64,000 bases of DNA from Phascolomyces articulosus (lineage: Eukaryota; Mucoromycota; Mucoromycetes; Mucorales; Lichtheimiaceae), in contig JAIXMP010000052.1 in assembly GCA_025677815.1 (NCBI GenBank), positions 62,001 through 126,000 of the forward strand, given 5' to 3'. A program made the position numbers and the translations under genes. Positions 48,055 to 59,700 of this stretch are shown piece after piece. The notes beneath the pieces were generated by a model that saw only the letters and a list, made by a program, of their open reading frames with translations, ran no database searches and was not told where the DNA came from. Positions within the stretch are counted from its first letter, which is position 1, and every line of letters starts with the position of its first letter.

Positions 48055-49657
48055 TGTATAGATATGTGGGTGTTGGTTCCGTTTATCAAGTAGATAGGAC
48101 GTGTCAGGAAGAAAAAGAAAGGCCAAGCTTGCGGAACCTAGAAACAGATAGAATTAAACCATATTCTGTACCTTATACAAATCCAGCAACAATTTAATAT
48201 ACAACACAAGGACACGCATAAATAAAAATAAACACAGGTGTTTCCTTTTAGTTTTGAACAGAAATAATATAACTTACAAACATAGAAGAATAGAAAATAA
48301 TTAATTATTGCATTTGTCATAATCCTTTATTATATTACAAAGCTGTCCAACCATGGGATGCTATCGACCTGTGTTATCCTGGACGACAGCATGTGATCTG
48401 CAGATGAATAGAAGCAGTAGAAAAACTATATTATTGATAGAAGTGCATTATTTCAGAGGGAGACATCATTAGTTAGTCTTCGATATTTTTGATATAGAAG
48501 TATGTCAAGATACGGCATCATGTTCTGACTTCTCAAATTTTTCTCTTTGCCATATTCATTTTTGAAGTCAAATGTATGGCAACTTTTTATCGTTAGTTCG
48601 TTATTCCCCCCTCAAAAAAATCTTTGGATATTTATTGAGTATGAGCAGCCTGTATGCTGACTCAATCATGATTACTTTTACCAATAGACTGACTCTTAGT
48701 AGCGGTAATCCATATACTAAAAAATCAACGCATAAAATATTAGTTTTTTATATTATCGACTGAAATATACATGTTTGATGGGCATAAATCAAACTACTTT
48801 TTTTCGCTACGTATCTATATCACTGCATTATAGGGGTATATATTTTATTGTCTGAAATAAAGAGAAGGAATCTAAAATCAACTCAGCTTTCGTGTCGACG
48901 CATCCTTTTAATCAATGATTGTAATTTCCTCTCATCTTTGTATATGTCAATTTCTTTGTACACTTTGACTAGTTCATGATGAAGAAGAGTGGTATATGAT
49001 ATTAATGAGTACTTGACTAGTATTTTACCACTTTATCAACATAGAATGTATTTCGATTGTAAAGAAAAATAGATAAGTAGAACAAAGAAGTACAAATGAG
49101 TTCCTTGGATAATTTTCTTGTTGATGAAACATGGTTCGAGTGTAGTATTACTGTGTAAATTCGATTGAACTCATAGCTTATACCCATGAACATTTGTATA
49201 CAGCTTGATGAACGATTAGAAACATTCTTTTCTTTTCATTATATTATCATTTGATCTATAACAAGAACAAATAAATAATAACACTAGTATAATGATAATG
49301 TATACTTTTTCATACTAGCGAAAAAGAATATAACCATTATTCTAGCCTATGAATATTTAATATCTAAGATGATAAAATTACTAATAATCATCATCATGAG
49401 GTAATTACGTTGCAGTTAACATATACACTCTTTTATTGTGTAGCCAAGCATATTTAGAATAGAAAAAAGTGAAGTAAAAAAGAAAAAGAAAATGAGGAGT
49501 TGCGTCACTTTTACACATACTTATGGATCAATAATTACCTTGTTTCTTGGGACAAAATACCCAATAATGTTTATATAAAAGATACATCGAAAACCTTTTT
49601 CTTATAATAATTTCATGATGCTCATCTGTTCTCTCTTTCTCTTTAGTCTTACACACA
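48055..49657. other. Intergenic region upstream of YIPF-like gene
   Basis: 1.6 kb of strongly AT-rich DNA. No frame, RNA gene or repeat that I can support. Confidence 0.5.
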
Positions 49658-51080
49658 ATGGGTAAGTCAAATTCTCAACATATCATGGCCCCAATCACAA
49701 ACATTAAAACTTCAAAAGTAATAATGTCAAAAACAACAACCTCAAAAGCAATGACAACCACATGGCCATATGATAAACATGTGTCAAAAAAAGACAATAT
49801 CTTACGGAATAGGGTTGAAACATTAATAGTATCAGCAAATCCACCAACTACAAAGGTAATGACAGCAAAAAACGTTTGGATATTTTGGCAAAATTAACTT
49901 ATGAAATGTTGAATCAAGTAGCTCACATTTTACCCTGTCGTGAAATGACTTACTATATGTCTGTAAGCAAAACTTGGGGAACCGTTTATTAGCATTCGAT
50001 AGCCACATTATTGATGTTATTTGGATACTAAGAAAATAAGTAAGTACTTGGTTTTTAATGGTTATATATATTTGAACACATATTTTTTTATACAAAGGGC
50101 TCTAAAATAATTTATGAGGTGTATTAGATAGTCTTCCTAGTTTGGAAAGTGCTCTTAAGAATGTATCAAATTGTTTACTTGATTTGAAGTTGGACTGTAG
50201 ATTTATGGAGCAGCCTGTGTCGTTGAATTACATCTTATTGACTTGCAAAAACTTACCAGCCTCGAATACCAATTTCAGAAGTATGAAAATAGTTTGGAAG
50301 ATTCTTTGTACGAATCATCTGCACTATTTACAAGTGTGGTATTAGCTACAACAAATGGGACAATTTCAAAATCAGAAGTACACGCTTTGGCCAAACGATC
50401 TCCATGCGTACGATCTTTTAACATCATCGATTGGTCTGATTTTGATATCATTGATACTCTTACAATACCAGAGTAGAATATGAACGGACTAGCAGTTGGG
50501 AATCTTCGACACCACTATCGTTACATTATGACATATATTCAAAAATTCATAGATGACTTGAAGTATATCAGCATTAACAGCATGGCCAACCAATGATTGA
50601 TTGATCCACTGGCTCACGCATTATGGATCTTCCTCGGAAATGATGTAAATATCACTGTGGATATTTATAACGGAATCATTCAACAAAGCTTCCCTGTTCT
50701 CGGGAAATTAACGCTTCTTATGAGGATGACAATGTTTCGAAACCAAAAGTTCTGGATTATATTTCACAGATGCTTTCCAAGCGCATGGTGCTCGGGAAGA
50801 TTGGATTCCATGGTCTCTCATATTCAAGCACACTTGGTGACAACAACAACAACGACTGATGCATCAATGCAACAGAAAATGAAGCATTATACGAATTATG
50901 GATATTAAAACGTTCTCAAGAATAGCGATAGTAGATACGAATCTGAATGGTTCACGTCGTATTGCAGAGCTTCTCACGCTGTATTCAAGTTTGAGTTACA
51001 CAACATGCAGTATCATAAACATTGACGTTATACATTGTTCCTTAACCTCAGTAACACTGATGTTGAACATTGCTAAAATA

Positions 51081-51682
51081 CAGTACCCGCTCGCTAAACC
51101 GGTACCCAAAATATGTGAGGAACTGTACCGGTTTAGCGAATACAGATGAACTTTTGAAACCCCGTTGACAGTATATGCTGGAAGATCAAACCAGGCCGCA
51201 TAATATAAAAGGATCGAAAATGCTTATTGTAAATAACGATATTATTTCATTATCTTTTATTTTCATCGATATGGGCAAAAAAAGTGCATTGACAAATCGT
51301 TAAAAGTTTGCTATTTGTATTAAGAAAGAAAAAGAGCCAAAGATTACTCAATCCGAACTTGCCAAATGGGCCAAAGTCGAGTTCAAATTGGAAAAGGTTC
51401 CTGGTCAGCGACATATTGAAGAAAAAAAACGAACTTATGGCAGGACAGAGCACAATCTTGATTCTAAAAAGCTTCGAAACCTGCACTTCCAGAGCTACGT
51501 AGAATACTTGCTAACAACATAAAAATACCTAAAAATAATATATATATATATATATATATATTATAGCACCAGTAAATATTTGGACCAGTCTACCGGATAC
51601 CGGTTTAACGAATCACCGGTATTTTACTATATATATATATATAATAATTGAGAGATTGTACCGGTTTAGCGAGCGGGTACTG
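51081..51682. mobile_element. Non-autonomous pogo-like element, perfect 25-bp terminal inverted repeats
   Basis: 602 bp. Both ends are the same 25-bp sequence in opposite orientation (51081-51105 and 51658-51682), starting CAGTACCCGCTCGCTAAACC. TA dinucleotides flank both sides (51079-51080, 51683-51684). The motif ACCGGTTTA(G/A)CGA recurs at about 51130 and 51600 besides the ends, as expected for transposase-binding sites. 51319-51417 encodes a remnant of a CENP-B/pogo-type helix-turn-helix (PKITQSELAKWAKVEFKLEK, VPGQRHI). The DDE catalytic domain is absent, so it would need a transposase from elsewhere. Confidence 0.85.
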
Positions 51683-51886
51683 TACCATCACTTACCAATC
51701 TTCGCATATTTACCTCTCTAAGACATATCATGATACAAATCATTGACGAAAAGCATCAATTTTATACAGCAGTAGGTAGATAACCACACTTGACGAGCTT
51801 TTATCTGGAAAATTCACAAATTGATGATAGTGATATAGAGCACCTTATGTCGAGTGAATCCATATCCGCACTATGCATTATTTCAT

Positions 51887-51900
51887 TAATTTTCAAGGAT
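51887..51900. repeat. LINE target-site duplication, left copy
   Basis: TAATTTTCAAGGAT, identical to 53065-53078, directly abuts the 5' end of the truncated LINE. Confidence 0.9.
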
Positions 51901-53064
51901 CGTTCGACCAGTTCTTGAGTACGGTCTAGCCATTACCGTCTTATCTGCTACACAAAAAGATAAAATTGACAATGCACAAAAAGGCTGTATAAAAATGACT
52001 CTTAATCGAAATGCAGCAACTCATTTTCCAACCATCGTTCCAATGGTGCTAGCAGACTTACCCTCGATGCATACAAGAACCCGTATTCTCCAATTAAAAT
52101 TTGCTGTTCGACTCCAAAATTTACCCACCACCACTTTGACACGATCCATTGAGCTAACCTTTTTCTGGAACAAAAATAAGGATAAACATTGGAAGTATCT
52201 AACATCGAACAATCCATTCCACCAACTATACATCAAGCTAAAAAATGGAATCAACCCATCAAAGGATCCACTTGAGAAAGCCATATCCCAAAAACGCGAT
52301 GAAGAATATAAAATCCGGGCCGATAAAAAGAAAACTATCCGTTGCCTTCGCGAAAAAAGAATGATCGACCCAAAACTATATATTCCTGCTACTTCGCGTG
52401 ACCGACACAGATTTATCAAATGGAGAATGCACTGGCTCCCGTCCTATCCATTAAAAGATTGTAGATGCGGCCATGCAGCAGCAAGTAGAGAACATTTTAC
52501 AAATTGTCCGTTAATGGAAGAGGTACTTGATGAATTAAAAACAACATTCGGTACAATTCCTGAACTCCAACGAGAACTACAACCACTCGACTATGTTATA
52601 AATCAGCTCCCGCGCTCAGAAGTCGGCCTATCACTGGGAAAGTGGACCAACTGCTGGTTTGTACTAATCCGTGTCCTCCGAGAAATTGACCGATTAAGTC
52701 ACTCCGAAAATGACTACGAAGAAGATGAACCAGAACCGGAAGAACCACCGCTACCGCCCCAACTCTCATCATATCCAACTCAAGAAAGTAACCAAGTTAC
52801 TATATAAATATATTTTTTTTCCACTCCCCTCACTCATAATCTATACCTTTCTATTTTCCTATTTATTTCTCTTACATATGTAATATTACCACATTATCCA
52901 CACTAGCTTAGCTTTTCCTCCTAAAGGGGGGGGGTTTTCAGCTGATGCCATATACTCTTTTGCTCATACATAATTGTCGCCACAGAGTACCGCAAGGAAG
53001 CGACCACATGCCTATAGGCGCAGGTCAATTCAGTCTTCCACAATAATAAATATAAATTTTAATA
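51901..53064 (+). mobile_element. 5'-truncated LINE (non-LTR retrotransposon)
   Basis: 1164 bp flanked by a 14-bp target duplication (51887-51900 and 53065-53078). It contains the 3' end of a reverse-transcriptase ORF, an untranslated 3' part of about 250 bp and an A/T-rich tail (aataataaatataaatttt). Truncation at the 5' end with a variable-length duplication and an A-rich tail is the hallmark of target-primed reverse transcription. Confidence 0.9.
51902..52807 (+). CDS. LINE reverse-transcriptase ORF, C-terminal fragment
   Basis: About 301 codons remain, open from the truncation point to TAA. The start VRPVLEYGLAITVLSATQKD corresponds to the thumb/connection part of LINE reverse transcriptases ('RPVLEYG'), followed by KIDNAQKGCIKMTLNRN. 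Near the end is a zinc-knuckle-like group, CRCGHAAASREHFTNCPLM (C-x-C ... H-x4-C), commonly found at the C-terminus of fungal LINE ORF2. The catalytic YxDD and any endonuclease were lost with the 5' truncation, so this fragment has no activity. The frame is intact, which suggests a fairly recent insertion. It lies inside the F-box pseudogene in the same orientation. Confidence 0.88.
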   Translation, partial: VRPVLEYGLAITVLSATQKDKIDNAQKGCIKMTLNRNAATHFPTIVPMVLADLPSMHTRTRILQLKFAVRLQNLPTTTLTRSIELTFFWNKNKDKHWKYLTSNNPFHQLYIKLKNGINPSKDPLEKAISQKRDEEYKIRADKKKTIRCLREKRMIDPKLYIPATSRDRHRFIKWRMHWLPSYPLKDCRCGHAAASREHFTNCPLMEEVLDELKTTFGTIPELQRELQPLDYVINQLPRSEVGLSLGKWTNCWFVLIRVLREIDRLSHSENDYEEDEPEPEEPPLPPQLSSYPTQESNQVTI

Positions 53065-53078
53065 TAATTTTCAAGGAT
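53065..53078. repeat. LINE target-site duplication, right copy
   Basis: Second copy of TAATTTTCAAGGAT, after the A/T-rich tail of the LINE; the F-box frame continues from here. Confidence 0.9.
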
Positions 53079-53123
53079 GGTCGGAGAAATATTTCATTTC
53101 CAACCCAAAAGCTGAATCCTTGA

Positions 53124-56006
53124 ATTCAAGGATGAAATAGTACACTGTGGAGGGAAGAAAAACAATGCCATTTTGATTTAAGTCACTCATCAAAAATATA
53201 TTGCCATTTTTAAGTAAGAACCATATAGCGATCTTATTCGAGTTATACCCTTGTTGTTTTTAAACACTGAATAACAAGTGTTACTTGCTTTATTTTGTAC
53301 TTTATTGTTAAAAATGTAATAGTAGTTTATCACTTCCAGTTCCATCACTGCTGGTTTACCATCTTTACAAGGGAGTACACTATTTATTTGACAGAATATT
53401 CGTTGACTAAAAATTCAGCAATAAATATACATATTGATTAAATCCATCCACCCACGTATACTTATACAGCCGTAAGCTCTCTTTTTTTTAAAAAAAAACC
53501 TGAATTTATTATATCAATGGCTATATATCTATATTTAATCTACCTTGTTTAATATAACTATAGAAAAAAATATCATCTGCCGACTGAAATACATGATTTG
53601 CTGTATGAAAAAATTGAAGAACTGTTAAACATTGTTAGGAAAGAAACTTTATGCTCACCAAACTTGCTCATATATATGAAATAAGTGGTTGATGACGGAT
53701 AACAAGTATTTAACGGGCATTGTGCATTGTGCATTGTGCATTTTTGTATGCGTGGAGTGAACCTGGAGATATTAACCTCGAAGAAGTCACCAAAAAACTT
53801 AAACGAATTGAGGATGGGTTACACTTATGGAATTGTATGATAGGCACATTCGTTTTTTTTTTCTATCCCATTCGATTGTTGAAACTGTTAAATCGCAATG
53901 AATTCGTATTCTTTAAAATATTAATAACCCACCAGCAAGATGAGTAATAGAGTATATAGAAAGATGATGTTTGTCGATTAATTGAGTTAACGTGGCTGTT
54001 ATTATATATAAGGAGAAAGGGCTTTATATCTATCACATATTTGGTGTTTTTGCTGGTGCTATATAATGAGGATATTATTTGAATGATCCAAGATAGTATT
54101 TGATCCTGACGGTTAGTAATTAAGAAGATTAGGATGTTATTATCTTTCCTGCCCGCTATCCTGTTTATACAAGTACTGAATCTATCCGCTTGCGAGTATT
54201 AGTTTATTCCTTAAAGAAATGTTTGTAATAACTGATGATCAAGTAGCATGTTTAAAATCAAGCTATTTTGAATCTACGAACTTTTATATTAGTATATTCT
54301 TTATTTGAGTAAGAAATGTGCAGCGACTTATGTACACATTTACTTATCCACCATTATTTTTTTATTAGTATATATATTTATAGTCGTAATACAGAATATT
54401 GTTAACAAAATGATAAACTAATACTATTACGTAAATGAGGGGTAAAAAATATTTATTTAGAAAGCATTACTAGAAGATAGATAATACTATAATCGGTTCG
54501 CCATTTTTTGCAATATAAAAAAGAAAAATAATAAGTTGATAAAGATATAACTCAATAGATCGTATATGTTGATGGGTACTTTATTATCATAGATATTAAC
54601 AGAGAAAATATCAGTTTAATGAATTACCGTTTATAAGACTACTTATATATTTCTAGTAAAAGTAGGTAATAATATATTCTTATTGAATTTTTCCTGAACT
54701 GTCTCAAAAATGAAGAGTATAGTATGCAAGTCCGAGTCATAATATCTAAACGGTTTGTTGTTTCGTCAACAAAAATACAATTGGTACCTTATGCAGGATG
54801 CATAAACTAGTGAGAGCTGCAGCTTATTTTTTAGTATTATATATTTATATAGCTAGTTCTCTCACATGTACACAAAGATGCACATTACAGGGATATTTTA
54901 TTATTAGGAGTTAATTTATTATAATGTCGGTAGTATCAAATATTGCTTAGATAAATATTGCAGGAGGTCCAGATCCTTCCCCCAATATTCATCACCTTCA
55001 ATAATTAAATCAGTCTACTATCTAGAAAGGGAGACAAGAGTTCGACCATATATTTTTCACCTAATCATTTGCTATTTTTATGGTTATATATATATTAATA
55101 TTATTATTAATTTTTTGAAAAGAGAAGAACACTAATAGTACCGAAAATAAGAGAGAGACTAAGAAGTGAATGTTCTAAAATCAAAGATGTTATAACCACT
55201 AAATATTACTGTAGTATAGTATACTTATTAGCAAATTGGATGGAGAAGTGAGAAAAAGTATTTATGACATATTATCTTGATACGTGCAATATACTTGGAA
55301 AAGAATACGTACGTAATAAACACATGTAATTTTAAGGGGATTCGAATAATAAACAAAAAAGGCAAACAAACAATTCTTTTTGGACAACTGAGACTCATAA
55401 GACATTACCAGCGGACTCATCACTTTAGCCTTGTTTAGATTTCATAATATACATATACACTAAATAAAAACCAATACTTGGGGCCATCAAGAATCTTACC
55501 CGTTGTAATAACTTGGTAAGAATTTATATAATCCATCGTCATACTTTCAATAATAATAAAACAAAGTGGTAGATATGCATGTATGGCATGTTTATTCGTA
55601 AATAAAACAGCAATATATATTGTTTTTACTAATATAATCAGTAAGAGAAAGAGAGAAAAGAGAAAATAGTTAAATATGATATGTAGGTGGTTGGTTTATA
55701 TATATAAGGTAAATGCGAGAAAAAAGCTCTTGGCGCATTCATGATTTATGCTTCTGTCTGTCTTTTTTGTGAACTGCATTATTGTTAGTCGGTTAAAAGG
55801 TGACCCGATCCAGAAAATAAAGAAAAATGAAAAAAACTCACGATCCAGGCATAAGGCCATGACGTGGTGGCGAAAAAAAGGAGTACACCACGTTCTCCGA
55901 TATGCGCTGGTTCGTAATAAGGCTGAGTCTCGTTATGTTCGTATTTTACGTTTTTAAGTTCTTTTTATATTCTCTCTTTCTTCTTCTTCTTCTTCTTCAC
56001 CACTGA
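53124..56006. other. Long AT-rich intergenic region
   Basis: 2.9 kb with very few open frames. 53720-53947 has one frame of 75 codons with a three-fold GTGCATT repeat before it; 55748-55957 is a Lys/Arg-rich frame of 69 codons just upstream of the insulysin gene that may only be leader sequence. Neither resembles a known protein. A TTC run lies at 55980-55998. Confidence 0.5.
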
Positions 56007-56728
56007 ATGCCCCCGTCGGCTTTTCGTCTTTATACTTTATTGAATTGTCGACGGTATACGTTTAACATGTAAGCTATTCCATTCTATCCTTTATATATAT
56101 TTTTAATATTACACCATTTCATAAAATAGATCGGAGTTCATCGCATCGGAAGATTAAGATCTAATATGCAAAATTCGCGTTTTATTTCATTTATTTTCTT
56201 TAAAATAGTCATCTATTTGACAAAAAGAACAAATCACTCTCTTTCTATTCTACATTACAGTACAATAATAGCTATAACAACGCTACACCAAGCTTTATTA
56301 CTCGAGTGAAACAACGTTTTAAAACAGCAAGAACTTTTTCAACAAACAATACTTTAACAACAGCAAAAACGTCAGTTTCTATGCCAACCGTTGCAACAGA
56401 TTCTACTTCAGACTGGGAATTATCCAGTTCTGGGAAATATTGGACGTTTACTCGTCCATTAGAAAAATCCGACAACGATGATCGTCATTATCGTTTAATT
56501 AAACTTGCGACAAACGACCTTCAAGTGTTATTAATCCATGATAATGATACTGATAAATCAAGTGCTGCTTTAGATGTTCATGTCGGTCATCTAAGTGATC
56601 CAGTAAGTTTTTCTCTTGTAATCCTTTTTTTATTTTTAGAGTTTTTTTTTTTTTTTTTTTCGAACTCCCACGGAGTCATTCAAATTCTTTTTTTGGGGGG
56701 AGGGAGAAAGGAAGAAGGTATAATCATG

Positions 56729-56764
<36 letters not shown>

Positions 56765-59700
56765 ACGGGTAAACTACAGCAACAAAGAAAAGAAGATTGG
56801 GATTAATGGATGGGATTTTTGGATGGGTGATGATGGCCTCTTGGAACAATGGATCAAAAAGAAAAAGATAAGGAGAAGAAAAATAATGAAAATGATGTAA
56901 TTACGTGTGAGAGAGAGAAAGAAAGAAAAGTTAAGGGGCAGGCAATATATCCGGTAGTAGTGATCTGAAAAGGAAACAAGCTGTCTACTCCCCGGAAATG
57001 TGGAATGGGGGTGGGGAGGATTTTCAGGTTCAGGATTAGTTTTTACTCAAGGGGAGAAAACAACTTAGTTGTGTGTGTGTGTATTACATATAGTTGGGGG
57101 TGGGGACAAATGTGAGGATATTATATATATGCGTTCTTGTTTTTTGTTACCGTTGCACAGCAGATGATTGATCTTTGGTATATTTTATAACTTAACCGTT
57201 AATAACATTATTATTATATTACAATGATATAGGACGACTTACAAGGTCTCGCACATTTCTGTGAACATTTACTCTTCATGGGAACCGAAAAGTATCCGAA
57301 AGAAAATGATTACAATCAATACTTATCTGAGCATTCAGGTTTTTCTAATGCATTTACCGGTGTCGAAAATACAAACTATTATTTCGAGATTGGTCATGAA
57401 TATCTTGAAGGTGCATTGGATCGATTTGCGCAATTTTTTATATCACCTTTATTTTCTGCAAGTTGTACTGAACGTGAATTGAAGGCGGTGGATTCAGGTA
57501 AAAAAAAAGAATGAACCAATATATCCAGATATATCAAGATATGCTATAAAAATGGAAACTTATATATACATTCCCCCAAATATACATTATAGAACACAAA
57601 AAGAATCGACAGCAAGATAGTTGGCGTATGTTTCAACTTGAAAAATCGTTGAGTAATCCAAATCATCCTTATTGCCATTTCGGAACTGGTAGCTTAGAAA
57701 CATTGTACGACGATCCAAAGGCTAAAGGTCAAGATATTCGTGCAGAATTACTCAAATTCCATGATAATTATTATTCTGCCAATATCATGAAACTTTGCGT
57801 ATTAGGTCGAGGTAAAGATAGGCAAACGGATCTTATTTTTGTTATTTAATTCTTTATATATATGATGGATGAATGGATGGAAAGCACATACACAAGTGGC
57901 TGTGGGGGAGACTTGAGAATGAATCAGTGGGAAGAATATGAAGAAGAAAGAAAAAGGTGTGTGGCGGATTTTGGGGGGAGGAGGGCGATGAATTCGCTGA
58001 TCTCCTTCTCTCGCTCTTTGGATGTTTTTCGTCAAACCCTTCCACAAAAACTATATTTTATATATACATTTATTATTAAAGTTTTTTTTAACGGAATACC
58101 TAAAGAAAAAGAAAAAAAACTAATCGACTTTTTACCTCGTTATCATTTTAGAATCACTTGATCAGTTGACCGATTGGGCAGTGGAAAAATTCAAAGATGT
58201 ACGGAATAAAGGGATCGAGCCACCAAGTTTTCCCGGCCATCCATTGACAGAGAAAGAATTGATGGTATGACAAACGTTTTTCATCTTTTGAGGCGACATT
58301 ATGCATAGTCCAAGTGTGCTCGCGCCCCTCTTCATCTTTCTTTTTCGCATTTAAGGTTTATCATAGAAAAACTAACCTAAACCTTTTTTTTTCTGTGTGA
58401 TTTTTTTACGAACCTTTTTTTTTAATAATAGAAACAAATATTTATCAAGCCTGTTAAAGATGTACGTTCTTTGGAAATGACATTTCCTTTTCCCGATCAA
58501 AGACCTTTGTATGCTGTTCAGGTAATATATTATCTTTCTATATTGTTAAAGGGTGGGAAGCATATTACGTAGAAGTAAAGAAAGAGAGAGGGAAATGAAT
58601 ATATTAAGGTTTTGAGTTTATGATGAACTAAAATAAACTCTGTGTGTATGGTATAATTTTTTTTTCTATAGCCTGGTAGATATATCTCCCATTTGATTGG
58701 CCATGAAGGCCATGGTTCGATTCTATCATTGTTAAAGAAAAATGGTTGGGCTAATTATTTGCAAGTTGGATCTATTCATGGTGGTATTGGATTTGAATTC
58801 TTACGCATCAGTATCGATTTGACTGAAGAAGGCCTTAGTAAGTGAGAATTTCATAAGTAAAGGAGGGAAACGGGCAATAATTATATAAATATATTTAGGA
58901 TTTACGTGAGAGAGATGGAAGCATATTCTCACCAAAGCTTTTGTGTGTTGGTGGCATTTGTGCTACGTTTATCATTTCTATAAATATACAGAGTGCTATG
59001 AAGATGTTGTGTTATGTGTATTCCAATATATCGAATTATTAAGACGTACAGGTGTTCAAGCCTCCACATTTGATGAAGTACGATCCTTGGCATCTTTGGC
59101 TTTCCGATTCAAGGAAAAATATCCTCCATCACAATATACATCCCGACTTGCTGGCCTTATGCAACATGGTTACCCATCCCAATATGTTCTTAGTGGACCC
59201 AGTTTAATTAGAGAATATGATCCGGATTTGATTAACCGGGATTTGGGCTACCTTCGTCCTGATAATTTCCGTATCATGGTGGCTAGTCAGCAAGCTCCTG
59301 GTAACGTCGAATTTTCAAAGAGGGAACGATGGTACGATACTGAATATGAGATTATGGGATTCAGTGATCACCTTAAAGAGGTAACTATATAAATGAGTCC
59401 TTTTTCTGCGCCATGAAATAGGGGCAGATGTGATTCTTGTAGATAGAGAACAAGGATTTTTCACACAGCATTATTTTAACCTTTTTTTAGTCATTACGAA
59501 AATTGGAATTAAATGAGTTACTTCATCTCCCTGGTCAAAATGACTTTATTCCTACCAACTTCGAGACTCATAAAAAAGACATTAAACAACCCGCCAAGCG
59601 ACCTGATCTGGTGATGAACACAGCAAAAATGAGATTGTGGTACAAAAAGGATGACACATTTTGGGTCCCAAGAGCCAATGTATGGATTCTTTTCCGTAGT

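Larger units (their letters stand above)
49658..53123 (+). pseudogene. F-box/LRR protein pseudogene interrupted by two transposons
   Basis: Reading frames change repeatedly, so the gene is broken. From 49867 an F-box is legible: RLDILAKLTYEMLNQVAHIL followed by PCREMTYYMSVSKTWG; a 1-nt shift then leads to NRLLAFDSHIIDV. Leucine-rich-repeat-like pieces follow in shifting frames (SLPSLESALKN near 50131, SEVHALAKRSPCVRSFNI near 50370, VLDYISQMLSKRM near 50750, LTSVTLMLNIAKI near 51045). Coding resumes after the pogo-like element as PSLTNLRIFTSLRHI (51685 on), and after the LINE as GRRNISFPTQKLNP, ending at TGA 53121-53123. F-box proteins serve as SCF ubiquitin-ligase adaptors, and F-box/LRR families are large in Mucoromycota. 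The first 70 codons (49658 on) are Thr/Lys/Ser-rich and out of frame with the F-box. Confidence 0.75.

Noticed and set aside
53720..53947. Plus-strand frame of 75 codons after the LINE
   Set aside because: Short, not clearly linked to the F-box pseudogene, and preceded by a GTGCATT repeat; no family resemblance.
55748..55957. Lys/Arg-rich open frame of 69 codons upstream of insulysin
   Set aside because: May be an upstream ORF in the leader, but there is no similarity or phase link to the protease exons.
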